Below are positions 45,086-55,830 of a stretch of DNA of 64,000 nucleotides, piece after piece. The position numbers were made by a program, and so were the translations under genes. The notes below the pieces were generated by a model. The model did no database searches and was not told where the DNA came from. It saw only the letters and a program-made list of their open reading frames with translations. The stretch is from Megalonaias nervosa (taxonomy: Eukaryota; Mollusca; Bivalvia; Unionida; Unionidae): the NCBI GenBank assembly GCA_016617855.1, contig JAECUM010001824.1:62001-126000 (forward strand), read 5' to 3'. Numbering within the stretch: the first letter of the stretch is position 1; the number at the start of each line of letters is the position of its first letter.

Positions 45086-45485
45086 CTGAATCAGAGAAGG
45101 GAATCATGTAACAGAGACAAGTAGTTTTATATTATTGTTACATTACCTGTCACTATTTGTCTTACCAGTTTGAATGCAAGCTGAGGGTCTCAAAAAGAAC
45201 TAGCATAAGAAAATATACTCACCCTTACAGTCCACTACTATAAGTTGGCAGCATATTGGTCTTTTTTTTGTGCCATAACTACTGAGTCCAAGGAAAATAT
45301 GCATTTGCTCTGATGTCCCAAAGACTGAAGGTTAAAGGAGAAAGTAATGGTTAATCATAAAACACAGCTTTTATAATATCCTTTAATGATGAATGATTGA
45401 AAGAGTCCATGAAGTAGCAAAAGCCTAACTTCATGGGCTTTAAATCTCACAAAAGAAAATTCCATCTAACAAAGGAAATGAAAAG

Positions 45486-45730
45486 TTGTTGTTGTTATAG
45501 AGTTTAACGCCATTTTTCAGCACAAGATAGGCTATACATAGTGGCCAGTACAAATGGTGGAGGAAGAACCTGGGAAAACCCTGGAAAGAACCACCGACCC
45601 ACAAGAAGCTACCGGCAAGCTTTCTCACATACTCACACTGGCTGAGCCCAAGACTCCAACCCATGCAGACAAGAGGTGAGATGGCAGTGATCCGTAACGG
45701 TGAGCGCTTTAGACCACTCGGTCACTCAGG
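45486..45730 (-). mobile_element. tRNA-derived SINE, family 1
   Basis: Same structure as 15436-15686: a minus-strand head with a gaccgagtggtctaaag-like A box and a degenerate B box, the shared body (aagataggctatacat, ggaggaagaacctggg) and a gttgttgtt tail on the plus strand. Nearly full length. Confidence 0.85.
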
Positions 45731-46079
45731 ACCCCCCGAAATGAAAAGTTATCTTGATAACAAGGATTATCTACCTGGAAATGATGCCAAGATATCAAAT
45801 AGAACCATAATGCCCTAACTGAGCTCAGAAGTTTATCTTAATCATCTCCATCACAGATACAAGTGAGATCTCTAAATGAAGTGGAGTTACCAAAGGAAGT
45901 TGCTGTTTAGATAAAACACCACGTAGATAAAGGAGAAAAACAGATTCATAATTGCAACTGAATGGTAAACAACCATTTTCTATAGACAAATCTTAAAGCT
46001 TGCTCCTTCTTATTACAGATGCTTATGACAGCAGGAAAAGAGTTTTATGGGAAAGGATCTGAAAAAAAACTTAACACAG

Positions 46080-46640
46080 TGGTTCACAAAAATGGTTATG
46101 ACAAAGATCACAACATGCCCAAGATTCCTTCAAGGTATTAGTGAGTGAGATACCATAGGAAACCATCACATGTTACTTGGCTGACAGAATCTGAAGGTCT
46201 AAATACTACTGCCTCATTTCCAAACTGTTTCTGTGAAGGATAGTTTCTTGATGGAAAATGGTCCCTGATAAACAAGACCTTCTGGCTCCAAATGACAATG
46301 CCAACCTGAATCCAACATGTCAGAAAACAGATAGGATTTGGGTTTCGGGGCATGCATTGTGAATCCGATCAGAAACTGGTTGTCGCTGGTCCATCAACTC
46401 AAGTGATGGCAAATACTGTTCCTAGAGAAAACCAAGCTGTCATGAATTCCTGTCTGCTTTCAAGGTAGAAACTGGAGTGGGTGCAGACAACTAGGTTTTC
46501 CGCAGAGTTGAAGGTCCCCAGGAGGGATAGGTATAGGCGAGCTGACAACAAAGCTGTGGCTTGAAGTGAATTCAAAAGCTTCAGGATTCTGTCTTATTCA
46601 GTCCAGAGGGATGCCAAAATATCCCCACATAAGCTAAATC
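46080..46640 (-). pseudogene. DIRS-like retrotransposon fragment (RT end and RNase H)
   Basis: Minus-strand frames read ATALLSARLYLSLLGTFNSA around 46545-46500, then SDMLDSGWHCHLEPEGLVYQ near 46310-46250. These correspond to the region joining reverse transcriptase and RNase H in DIRS-like elements, where ARQ.LSLLGTLNSA and TDAS..GWG.HLEP are typical. The frame shifts several times, and the second piece is interrupted after FTETVWK. Related to the longer relic at 56690-59390. Confidence 0.65.
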
Positions 46641-46659
46641 TTCTGATGGATTAGCTCCT

Positions 46660-46840
46660 AATTTCTCCAATAAGATTTTCAAGATGACCAGTATGACAGC
46701 CACACTGGCTGTCAGATAGGCGCCATTGTCAATTATGAGCAACTAAACAACATAATTCTTAAGTGAAAACCTCAGGTTGATATAATCATCCATTCAGAAG
46801 TAGTGGTAACAGAAAGTTTTATCAATTTATCTCCAATGGC
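46660..46840 (+). repeat. AAGATGGC composite repeat, copy 8
   Basis: About one unit: aagattttcaagatgacc near 46670, gccattgtcaattatgagca, aagtgaaaacctcagg and catccattcagaagtagtgg. No family ends seen. Confidence 0.7.
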
Positions 46841-47534
46841 CACAAGCTTAAAGAGTTGAAATCTGCTTGAAAAGAAACTGTCAATACTGAATTGCAACTT
46901 TGACCTTCAAGGTAAGATTCCAACTGCATTATGCAACACACATTCTAGAAAAGCTTCTCTGTAAATCTCTATCAGCTTTGATAAAAAAATTGCAGGAAAC
47001 AGAAAGTAAAGTGTGACAGAAAAATGAAAATATTTCCCTGGGGATTGTCTAAATCAAGAGGTGGTATTAGGCATTTTTAGTTTTGGTCCACTGAAACAAT
47101 TGGTCCATTTCAGGTTTTCTGGGTCAATAGGATATGTAAATCTAAAATTTTCTGAGTTTGTTTGTCAGATTAGTGGTCACATCACATTCAACCCAAGAAG
47201 TAGGCAGTCCTGGTTTGACTGAGATAGGGCATTGAGAAAAGCATTACTATTCTTTGGTGCACAAGTCTTTCACAAAAATTGTAAAGTTTTGATCGTGTAC
47301 CTATGTATGTATGTGTATGTATGTATGTATGTATGTATGTATAGATGGATGTGTGCAGTCATGTATATATATTTATGTATCACATCCTGAATACTGGTAA
47401 GACAAATATGCTGGACATGTTCAACAGGAGTATATTTTTTCCCCAAATGTAAAATCACTAGATCAGTCATTCCAAGTTTCTCCAGAAAAACTCATATTCA
47501 GACTTCATTAATAACTGGCTTTTAAGTGCATAAC
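46841..47534. other. No gene; (GTAT)n microsatellite at 47301-47343
   Basis: About ten gtat units with one interruption. The remaining sequence is unrecognised. Confidence 0.6.
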
Positions 47535-47905
47535 CTTCAGCAAAGAACTAGTTCACTGCCTCAGTATATACAATGTACCCTCCACTAAAGAACTAGTTCA
47601 CTGCCTCAATATAAAACGTAACCCCTACCAAAGAACTAGTTCACTGCCTCAATATATAATGTAACCCCCAGCGAAGAACTAGTTCACTGCCTCAATATAC
47701 AATGTAACTTTCAGTAAAGAACTAGTTCACTGCCTCAATATACAGTGTAACCTCCAGCAAAGAACTAGTTCACTGCCTCAATATACAATGTAACCTCCAT
47801 CAGAGCTAGTTCACTGCCTCAGTAAATATAATGTAGCCTCCAGTAAAGAACTAGTTCACTGCCTCAATATACAATGTAACCCCCAGTAAAGAACTAGTCC
47901 ACTAA
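47535..47905. repeat. 43-45-bp minisatellite with GAACTAGTTC palindrome, 9 copies
   Basis: The core aaagaactagttcactgcct starts near 47542, 47587, 47630, 47673 and onward to about 47890. Each copy is followed by caatatacaatgtaacc. The 10-base perfect palindrome gaactagttc is preserved in most units; the seventh copy is shortened to gagctagttc. It is non-coding. Confidence 0.9.
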
Positions 47906-48940
47906 CTAACCATTCAGCATGTGAACCATTTGATTTCATGAGTAAAGGTGAATCCCCCACTAACAGTTAAGTCGCTTATGAAAACAACAAAAGACAAAAA
48001 CCCAATACAAGTTGCAACATACTATATGTATGGCTTTGTACTAATGTGCTGCCTGAATATTAAGTAGCAAGTCTGATTTTTAACAGCAAACCCTTGGACT
48101 CTTGGTTCTGTTCCAAAGTCAGCGTTCCACTACATTACATGTAGCATATTTCTGGGCTTTACTATGTCAACCAGCCTGAGTACACACATATCTCTGGTAT
48201 GATGGTTGCATCTTCGTATCAATTTGTATAAAATCAAGATGTCTGATCAGTAAATTTACTGTTAATCAGACTGGCTACATTTCAAGAAAATAAAGAAGAA
48301 TTATGTGAGCAAATGATTATCTGCCAGTCTTGTGACCTTTCCCTACAAAAAACCTTTGACCCATCAAATAGTGCCTTAACTACAACTTGTTAAGTTGCTG
48401 ACCTGGGTCATCTAAATATGTTGGCTAGGGATTAAAAAGTTGACAATCTGGATAAAGAAACAGGCCCTGATTTATGCTCGCTCATGTTTTGACTTGGAAT
48501 TTAAGGTAGAGGTTATGACTGTGACTACAAACACTATCAAGTCAAGGTATATAAAAAGGTACAAGTTTCATTACAATATTTTCATTGGTTTATATGCTAT
48601 ACCCTTATTTCTGTACTGTGGTCATTGATTTACATTTTCCCTTGAGATGACTTTGACCTTATGTAAGAGTATGGCTAAGCAATAAGACACACTGTCAAGT
48701 CAGGATTAATAACTTGGGGGCGTGAGTATGGAATGTGACACACCATCAATACATCATATATACCTAGTTCATTCTAATATATTCAATGGTTCCAGAGTTA
48801 TACACTGGACAAGGATACAATTTCATATTTCCTTCCTGTGACCGTGTGTGTGCTTGTGTGTGTGTGTGGCTTAACTGCACATTATTATAATCCTGACTTA
48901 TTTGTATCATGTAAATATCATGCTGTAAATATAAGGTAAA

Positions 48941-48985
<45 letters not shown>

Positions 48986-49479
48986 GTAGGAACATAAACC
49001 CTTTCAAGATGTACATCCATCACATACAAGCTACAATGTAAAGATGTTACAATTCTTTGATCTAAAATAAATGATCAAAGTTATAAGAAGGTAAAATCCT
49101 TAAAATAACGACAAAATTTATGATATAAACTGCATTATTCCTGAAAGTTCAAGATTTTCCCTGAAGGTACATAGTAAAAAGCTACCTAAATGAGTTAACA
49201 TAAAATACACTTTTGACTCCTCTGGTGAAATACACTCTTGACTCCTCTGGTGGAAGTCAATACACTCAACAAGGTGTTCCCCAGTTCACTAGCAAGGTAT
49301 TCATCTGGATTAAAGCCCACCCATCTGGAGGTATAAATGAGTCAGGTAAGCATGTAAGTAATTCAATATCACCTCATCTCTAGGGTTTATTTTATATGAG
49401 TGTCACTCTCTGATGATGGATTCAATGATCTGAAGCTTGTTTGCAGGGATTTTACTCCACATACTGTGCCAGGTAGACA

Positions 49480-49481
<2 letters not shown>
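47906..49481. other. No gene; (AAT)n microsatellite at 48941-48981
   Basis: Contains a 41-base AAT tract, a short cacttttgactcctctgg-type direct repeat near 49209-49255 and a tg-rich stretch near 48845. No coding signal recognised. Confidence 0.5.

Positions 49482-49541
<60 letters not shown>
49482..49541. repeat. (TA)n microsatellite
   Basis: About 30 uninterrupted TA units directly beside the outer end of the LTR element. Confidence 0.95.
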
Positions 49542-49545
<4 letters not shown>

Positions 49546-49547
49546 AG

Positions 49548-49993
49548 TGATGGGTTCAGAAATAAATCCATAAAATAATTCTGCTATTTACATGTTTATT
49601 TACACTTTACACTATATACACTCCTGTTCCCTTGTGTTGCATTACACAAGAAAACCCCTACTTCCCTGTAGGATTACAATCTAACTATCCATTAGAACTG
49701 AGAGAGAAAATCTAATCAATCCTTTCACACTGAAAGCTACAAAACCTCTCTCCCTCTCTCAGGTCTGTGAATCTTATTAAACCACTTTCCCAGTCCATGA
49801 TTCAGTCTAGTTAAAACCTGATACTTGACACATGAAAGCAGATAAGGGTTCTCTCACTCCCAAGGATCACTGCCCTCAGCCAGGCAGTTCTGTTATAATT
49901 AACAGCTCTAATTGTTTCATCCAGTCCTATAGGGAAAACATAACTGTCTCTATCATTATAGCATCACCTCCCCAGGTATCTAATTTCATCACA
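49548..49993 (-). repeat. 3' LTR of the Gypsy element
   Basis: Matches 53172-53617 end to end. On the element strand it begins tgtgatgaaattag and ends gaacccatca. Confidence 0.93.
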
Positions 49994-50007
49994 TTGCTCC
50001 CTTCTTT
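49994..50007 (-). promoter_or_regulatory. Polypurine tract of the Gypsy element
   Basis: On the element strand the purine-rich aaagaagggagcaa lies immediately before the TG of the 3' LTR, the expected place for plus-strand priming. It fixes the LTR edge at 49993. Confidence 0.75.
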
Positions 50008-50351
50008 GAAAACATGTGTCCCACATGTTACTGTGGGAGTCAGTTCAATTTCTTCTTATAGATTACATTGAACTTGTTGTTTTGGCAGGAGTTAAATCAT
50101 CCTATCAGTACTTTTAAAACATTAGTTATGAAGCAGTCTGCTATACTGCTATATAGTTTACAAAATATAAAATTAAATATGAAATATAAAATGTAATTTT
50201 TTTTTCTTTTTCTAATTAAGTCAGCTAAATCCTATTTACACACTAAACACTTATGCCCAACAAAATACTTCACAAGAATTTCTAAGGTAATTTGGCCATT
50301 TACTCATTTATACTAACTGAAGTCATTTGACAGTCACAGAACACTGTCCTT

Positions 50352-51125
50352 CTATTGAGCCTGATTATGTCTTAGATCACTCCATACTCCAGGATCAAAT
50401 CTCTGTGGTGGGCGTTGCACTCGCTTGCCACGCCTGTACTCCGTAACAGCCGGAATGCCGGTCTCACTATCAGACCTGTCGGAATCACTTCCTTCACTAC
50501 AGCCACTGTTAGGAATTTCCTTCTCCGTGTTAACATTGTCCTTCAACCAGTTTGTACTGTCGCCATAGAATGGTTTTAGTCTATTATAATGAACTACACG
50601 CAGTTTGTGTGTTGCAGATTTTTGAATGCGATATACCAGGTCACTGATACATTTTACAATAAGATAGGGTCCATCCCAATTTGATTGTAATTTCGGGCTA
50701 AACCCAATTTTCTGCTTTGGGTCATGCAGCCACACAGCATCTCCTGTTTGATATGTTTTAATGTGTGTCTGGTAGTTGTAGTACCATTTCTGCTTTTCGC
50801 TCGCATTTTTTTATGTGTTCACTAGCTAACTCATGGGCACAATCCAAGTATGACCTTAATTTTGAAACAAATTCTGTAGAATTCCTGGACTCCAAAGACT
50901 TTTCCTTTAGAGTTCCATACATCAAATCAGTGGGTAACCTCACTTCTCGACCAAGCATCATTTCATTTGGTAAGAATTTCGTTGAGTCATGAGCAGCACT
51001 ACTGTATGCCATGAGTGCCAGTGGCAGAATATCATCCCAGTTTTTCTGATCCTGGGACACTTGGGTTGCTACAATGTTCTCTATAGTCTGTGAATATGGA
51101 AACACTGACTTTGTTATCAACTGTC
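50352..51125 (-). pseudogene. Gypsy integrase C-terminal part
   Basis: Minus-strand frames carry NIVATQVSQDQKNWDDILPL and MMLGREVRLPTDLMYG, the end of the integrase core as seen in Gypsy elements. After a frameshift near 50745 comes WLHDPKQKIGFSPKLQ with WDGPYLIV, the GPY/F module of chromovirus- and Mag-like integrases. The tail is acidic, then basic. The HHCC zinc region and the first catalytic Asp residues are absent because the upstream part is deleted. The junction with protease is near 51125-51165. Confidence 0.88.
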
Positions 51126-51164
51126 ACAGCCTCAAACGTCTCAGCCACAGATTTCTCAGAGACC

Positions 51165-51790
51165 TAAACTGATTTTTCTGAAGGACTGAAGACCCGAAAA
51201 GGGATACAGTTATTTTCTGCACTAACCACTGACTTCGCCATCAATAATTGATACCTCTCTGTGAATTTCTCGCTTGGTACAAGTATTGCACAAGACAGCG
51301 CAGCTTCTAAGTCTAGTACCTTCCCCGGTATGATTCTTTCCACTCCCGGAGGTATGATACTTGTTCTGTCCACTACCACGTGGCAACACCTGATGCTCCT
51401 CAATTCCACCGTGGCACATTTCACTGGTTGACCATTCAACTTAAATGTATTAGTCCCAGCATCTATGACACACTGGTGTCTCTCAAGAACATCAAAACCC
51501 AGATTTCCATCGATATCTTTGTCGATTTCTGCCACCCACACTGTGTGCTTAACTTTCGTATCATTTATCATGATATCCATTTTTCCCCACACCTCTTGTT
51601 TGGACACACTTTCCATCAGCCATTTTCATGTGTTGACCGGCCAGTTCCAAATACTGCCTTTGTAGATCAGACATTTGTTCATAGATGGAACCGTTAATTA
51701 TGGTAACACTTGCACCCGTATCGATGAGGAAATTCCCTTTTCGTCCTTGCACTGTGCCTTGTTTGTACATTCCTGATCCATTGCTTGAAA
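51165..51790 (-). pseudogene. Gypsy aspartic protease
   Basis: A DTGA active-site word (LIDTGASVTIING) near 51715 lies in one frame. After a frameshift near 51590 the partner frame gives DIDGNLGFDVLERHQCVIDA, the ILG/FDFL-type flap and C-terminal strand of retropepsins. The frame shift and the abrupt end at the deletion make it non-functional. Confidence 0.85.
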
Positions 51791-51849
51791 TTCAAGTGGT
51801 ACGGAGTTGTGTCCTGCCCTGTTGACCTTGTCTGTTCTTATTTGCTTTT

Positions 51850-52890
51850 AATTTCGGACAGTCCTTCTTTAAATGTTCCTCACTGCCACAAATCCATCAC
51901 TTCTTCAAATTCTGCCGATTGAAGGGTCTTTCAATGCGCTTTCTCTTTAACGAATCCAGTTCTACCTTAATTTCTCTGATTTCACTGGATAATTCTTTGA
52001 TGCATGCATGGATGTCCGTTATGCCAGAGGCTGCACATTCTACATCACCAACACCAATATTTCGAACTTGAATTGTCATGCGACGATCCCGTTGTTTATC
52101 TGCGCTTAGAATAGCCTCCAATTCAACTGCTAACTTTGTGACTTCTTCTAAGGTTTTAGGATGGCTTTGCTGAATACAAAGCCTCATGTCTGAGTCTGTC
52201 AGCGCATCAATAAAATGATCCCTGCACAACGTTTCTATAAGTTCGGTTGGAGCCTTTGGGTAGGCTCTCCTGCTTAAACGTTTTACAACCTGAGCCAGTT
52301 TTGGCAAAGTTTGGTCTCTCCTCCGTGTGAGATTTTTAAGTTGCACCCTGAATAATTCTGTTTGATTCTCTGAGCCAAACCTCCTGCTCAGAGCATTTTA
52401 CAATTCCCAATACATTCTCCTCTCCGAAGGTTCTAAATCCGCTAATACTGCCTGTGCACTTCCTCGTAAATTTGATGCCAGAAACATTGCTTTTTGGTCT
52501 TCAGTCCAGTTGTTAATTTCAGCAACAAGTTCAAAGTGAACTCTAAAGTTTTCCCATGGTTCCGAACCATCATAGGTCGCTGGCCTCACTAACGGCTTTG
52601 GAAAATTCCTACTCTCACTGGTGTTTGCGCCATTTCCTAGGCTTCTCAGGTTTTCCTGAAAGTTTCTATTCCCACTGGTGTTTCCAACATTTCCCAGACT
52701 TGTAAGGTTTCCTGAATTTGGCTCTCCAGTGCCTCACATTCCCATTCTAGCTTCTTTATTTCCTCCAGCTGTGACATACTTTGCACATTAAAGGTAGGAG
52801 TTGAGGTTTGTAATGTTGTACCCAGACCTGTGTCGGGATTTCTCCAATGTCCAGAAGTAGTTGCTGGGTATCAAACCCTCCTTCCGCCAT
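51850..52890 (-). pseudogene. Gypsy gag with broken zinc knuckle
   Basis: Probably starts at ATG 52890-52888 (MAEGGFDTQQ) and runs through several frames. YDGSEPWENFRVHFELVAEI and FLASNLRGSAQAVLADL (52589-52398) are the retrotransposon gag core. RRRDQTLPKLAQVVKRLSRR (from about 52325) and a coiled C-terminal part follow. A CCHC knuckle ends it at 51899-51858, with its first Cys position a TGA (then WICGSEEHLKKDC). Several frameshifts separate the pieces. Gag normally packages the element RNA; this copy cannot make an intact product. Confidence 0.85.
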
Positions 52891-53139
52891 TTTTTACACG
52901 ATGAGTAAGAATTGTCTTAATCTGAATAAATCCAAGACGTAATCCTCACTGATATCACTGCGATTTAAATCCTGGAGTCAACCTTAAGAGAATCACTCTC
53001 CAAAATAAATACACTATCTGCAATACATTCCATTGTTGAAATACTAAAACAAACCCACACAGATATATCCTATTAGTGAAATTTCATCCTGTGCATTGAT
53101 CACAATTGCACACTGACAGAATAATCCACTAAGAGGGTG

Positions 53140-53171
53140 AATATCCCACCGCTGCCACCAAAATTGTAACA
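53140..53171 (-). promoter_or_regulatory. Candidate primer-binding region of the Gypsy element
   Basis: Immediately inside the 5' LTR, the element strand reads tgttacaattttggtggcag, then cggtggga. TGGTGGCAGCGGTGGGA-type words are found at this place in other Gypsy elements, but here they are 11 bases from the LTR edge, so the priming tRNA is not identified. Confidence 0.4.
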
Positions 53172-53612
53172 TGATGGGTTCAGAAATAAATCCATAAAAT
53201 AATTCTGCTATTTACATGTTTATTTACACTTTACACTATATACACTCCTGTTCCCTTGTGTTGCATCACACAAGAAAACCCCTACTTCCCTGTAGGATTA
53301 CAATCTAACTATCCATTAGAACAGAGAGAGAAAATCTAATCAATCCTTTCACACTGAAAGCTACAAAACCTCTCTCCCTCTCTCAGGTCTGTGAATCTTA
53401 TTAAACCACTTTCCCAGTCCATGATTCAGTCTAGTTAAAACCTGATACTTGACACATGAAAGCAGATAAGGGTTCTCTCACTCCCAAGGATCACTGCCTT
53501 TGGCCAGGCAGTTCTGTTATAATTAATAGCTCTAACTGTTTCAACCAGTCCTCTAGGGAAAACATAACTGTCCCTATCATTATAGCATCACCTCCCCATG
53601 TATCTAATTTCA

Positions 53613-53617
<5 letters not shown>
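53172..53617 (-). repeat. 5' LTR of the Gypsy element
   Basis: Partner of 49548-49993, same length of 446 bases. Differences cluster in a short stretch near 53499-53560. Confidence 0.93.

Positions 53618-53683
<66 letters not shown>
53614..53683. repeat. (CA)n(TA)n compound microsatellite
   Basis: About 16 CA units followed by about 18 TA units, directly abutting the outer end of the 5' LTR. Confidence 0.95.
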
Positions 53684-53688
<5 letters not shown>

Positions 53689-54010
53689 TCTAAGTTGCCT
53701 GTTATGCATCTCATTCTCTGATCACACAACACTGACAAGTGATTTTTATTCTGGGACCTTACCACTGCATTTTTTATTACTGATTGATGTTTCAAGAGAA
53801 CTTACTGGTTTTCATTTACCTTCAAAAAATGACAAGGAAATGCAGTCAAGCATAAACTGATCTGACCACAGGAAAATACCAAGATCAACTGATGTCTACA
53901 CACAAAACAATGGAATTTATCATGGTTAGGCAACTGGAATAAAAACATGCAACCACTCAAACAGGAGTGCTCATTATGAATACATGGTAGCATTTAGCAG
54001 GTGAAATGTG

Positions 54011-55045
54011 TCTAAAAGGAATAAAAGAGTATTCATGATACTAAATCCTAGCCTGATGCTGTCCCTAATAGAGGACCTCAATTAACTCATTAACCCCTGG
54101 AGGTTTTTGTTGTTTTCACCAGAAATGTGAGTAGGAAACACATTTTGGGGGCTATTTTTGAATACAGTAAAACCTGTCTTGAAAGATCACTGTTATGTGA
54201 GACCGCCTGTCTTGAGAGACCTTATTGTCAGTGCACCGATTTATTGATTATATAGTCTTATAACCTGTCATGAGAGACCACCTGTCTTGACAGACCATAA
54301 TTTTTTGGCAAAAGGGGTGGTCTTTCACTACTGTACATCCTAATACATTGACTTCCAAGAGATTTCCAGTTAACATAATGCCTAGTTGTGTTAGAAACAT
54401 CATTTTTCATTGGCTACTTTGCTCATGCATGAGCAGAAGGGTAAAAGTTCAAGGTTTTTTGGGGTTTTTTTTGCTTAATGGACCCATCATTTTTGTACTG
54501 AGACCACTCTTTATTCCAAATGCCCATCTTATCCTACTTTTTGCATAGGTTTGCCTGTCTGTGTGCAGTTCAGACTAGTCTGCCTTAGACCTGAGGCCAA
54601 AAAGTCTAAAATCCGGGCACAAAATCAGACTCTGATCACAGGCAAATTTTTGGTGGAAAAAAATTGGGTCCAAAAAATTATGTTTTTCCCTCTGTATTTT
54701 GTAGTGCAACTAGAACGTCCAGATTATCTGGTATCACTGTTGAGCTACATCGGTCTACCTTTCTATAATACTACCAACTTTAGTGGATCATACATGACCT
54801 TGATGCTACATAACATGGAAGTAGGCTACTACCTCCTGATGCATAAACGAGGTGCCAGGGGTTAAGGAGTTAAGATATATGATATAAATAGTATCCAAGA
54901 TGCTGAAATCCCAGCCTGATTCTGTCCCTGATAGAGGACCCCAATTAAGGTATATGATATAAATAGTATCCAAGATGCTGAAATCCCAGCCTGATCCTGT
55001 CCCTGATAGAAGAACCCAATTAAGGTATATGATATAAAGAGCATA
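54011..55045. repeat. 75-bp tandem repeat split by a piggyBac-like element
   Basis: Units begin aaggtatatgatataaatag at 54872 (as aagatatatg), 54947 and 55022, exactly 75 apart, and contain cccagcctgat and gtccctgatagagga. A diverged unit at 54011-54085 lies on the other side of the insertion. Confidence 0.88.
54086..54869. mobile_element. Non-autonomous piggyBac-like element (784 bp)
   Basis: The ends are 15-base terminal inverted repeats, ctcattaacccctgg (54086-54100) and ccaggggttaaggag (54855-54869), with one mismatch. TTAA flanks both sides (54082-54085, 54870-54873). Neighbouring 75-bp units show the empty site caattaaggtatatg with a single TTAA, so the target duplication is directly demonstrable. 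TTAA targeting is the hallmark of the piggyBac superfamily. No transposase is encoded. Internally there is a degenerate repeat around cctgtcttgagagacc (54170-54300). Confidence 0.88.
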
Positions 55046-55192
55046 TCAAGTTTCATCATTTATCTCAAAATCTCAAATAACTTAAATGTTTTAGAGCAGA
55101 AACAATGTAACAAATGGATGGGACTGCACGCAGATGGAAGAACTGATGAACAGATGAAAATGCAAATACTATGTCAGACATATGTCAGAAAC

Positions 55193-55830
55193 AGGCAGGG
55201 CACAATAAGCTGACTGAAATTCACTGGCATTTGATGGAAATGGGCAGGGCACAATAAGCAGACTGAAATTCACTGGCATTTGATGGAAAAGGGCAGGGCA
55301 CAAAAAGCTGGCTGAAATTCATCTGGTATTTGATGGAAAAGGGCAGGGAGCAATAAACTGACTGGAATCCATCTGGCATTTGATGGAAAAGGGCAGGGCA
55401 CAATAAGCTGACTGAAATTCATCTGACATTTGATGGAAAAGGGCAGGGCACAATAAGCTGACTGAAATTCATCTGGCATTTGATGGAAAAGGGCAGGGCA
55501 CAATAAGCTGACTGAAATTCATCTGGCTTTTGACGGAAAGGGGCAGGGAACAATAAACTGACTGGAATCCATCTGGCATTTGATGGAAAAGGGCAGGGCA
55601 CAATAAGCTGACTGAAATTCATCTGGCATTTGATGGAAAAGGGCAGGGCACAATAAGCTGACTGAAATTCATCTGGCATTTGATGGAAAGGGGCAGGGAA
55701 CAATAAACTGACTGGAATCCATCTGGCATTTAATAGAAAAGGGCAGGGCACAATAAGCTGACTGAAATCCATCTCACATTTGATAGAAAAGGGTTGGGCA
55801 CAATAAGATGGCATCCATTTGGCATTTGAT
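55193..55830. repeat. 50-bp minisatellite, about 13 copies
   Basis: The gggcagggcacaataagctg core recurs at 55241, 55291, 55341, 55391, 55441, 55491 and onward every 50 bases. The unit is completed by actgaaattcatctggcatt and tgatggaaaa. A variant unit (gggaacaataaactgactgg) appears at 55341, 55541 and 55691. Because 50 is not a multiple of three, the minus strand cycles through all three phases every 150 bases without stops, making long artificial frames (for example 55814-55419). Confidence 0.93.

Larger units (their letters stand above)
49548..53617 (-). mobile_element. Internally deleted Ty3/Gypsy LTR retrotransposon
   Basis: Two 446-base direct repeats (49548-49993 and 53172-53617) flank minus-strand remnants in Gypsy order: gag, protease, integrase end. 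The reverse transcriptase, RNase H and most of integrase are missing. The copies read TG...CA on the element strand. By eye the LTRs differ at about 11 positions (about 97.5% identical). No matching target duplication is seen: the left flank is (TA)n plus gtaag and the right flank is (CA)n(TA)n. Total length is about 4.07 kb. Frameshifts and stops make it non-autonomous. Confidence 0.93.
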
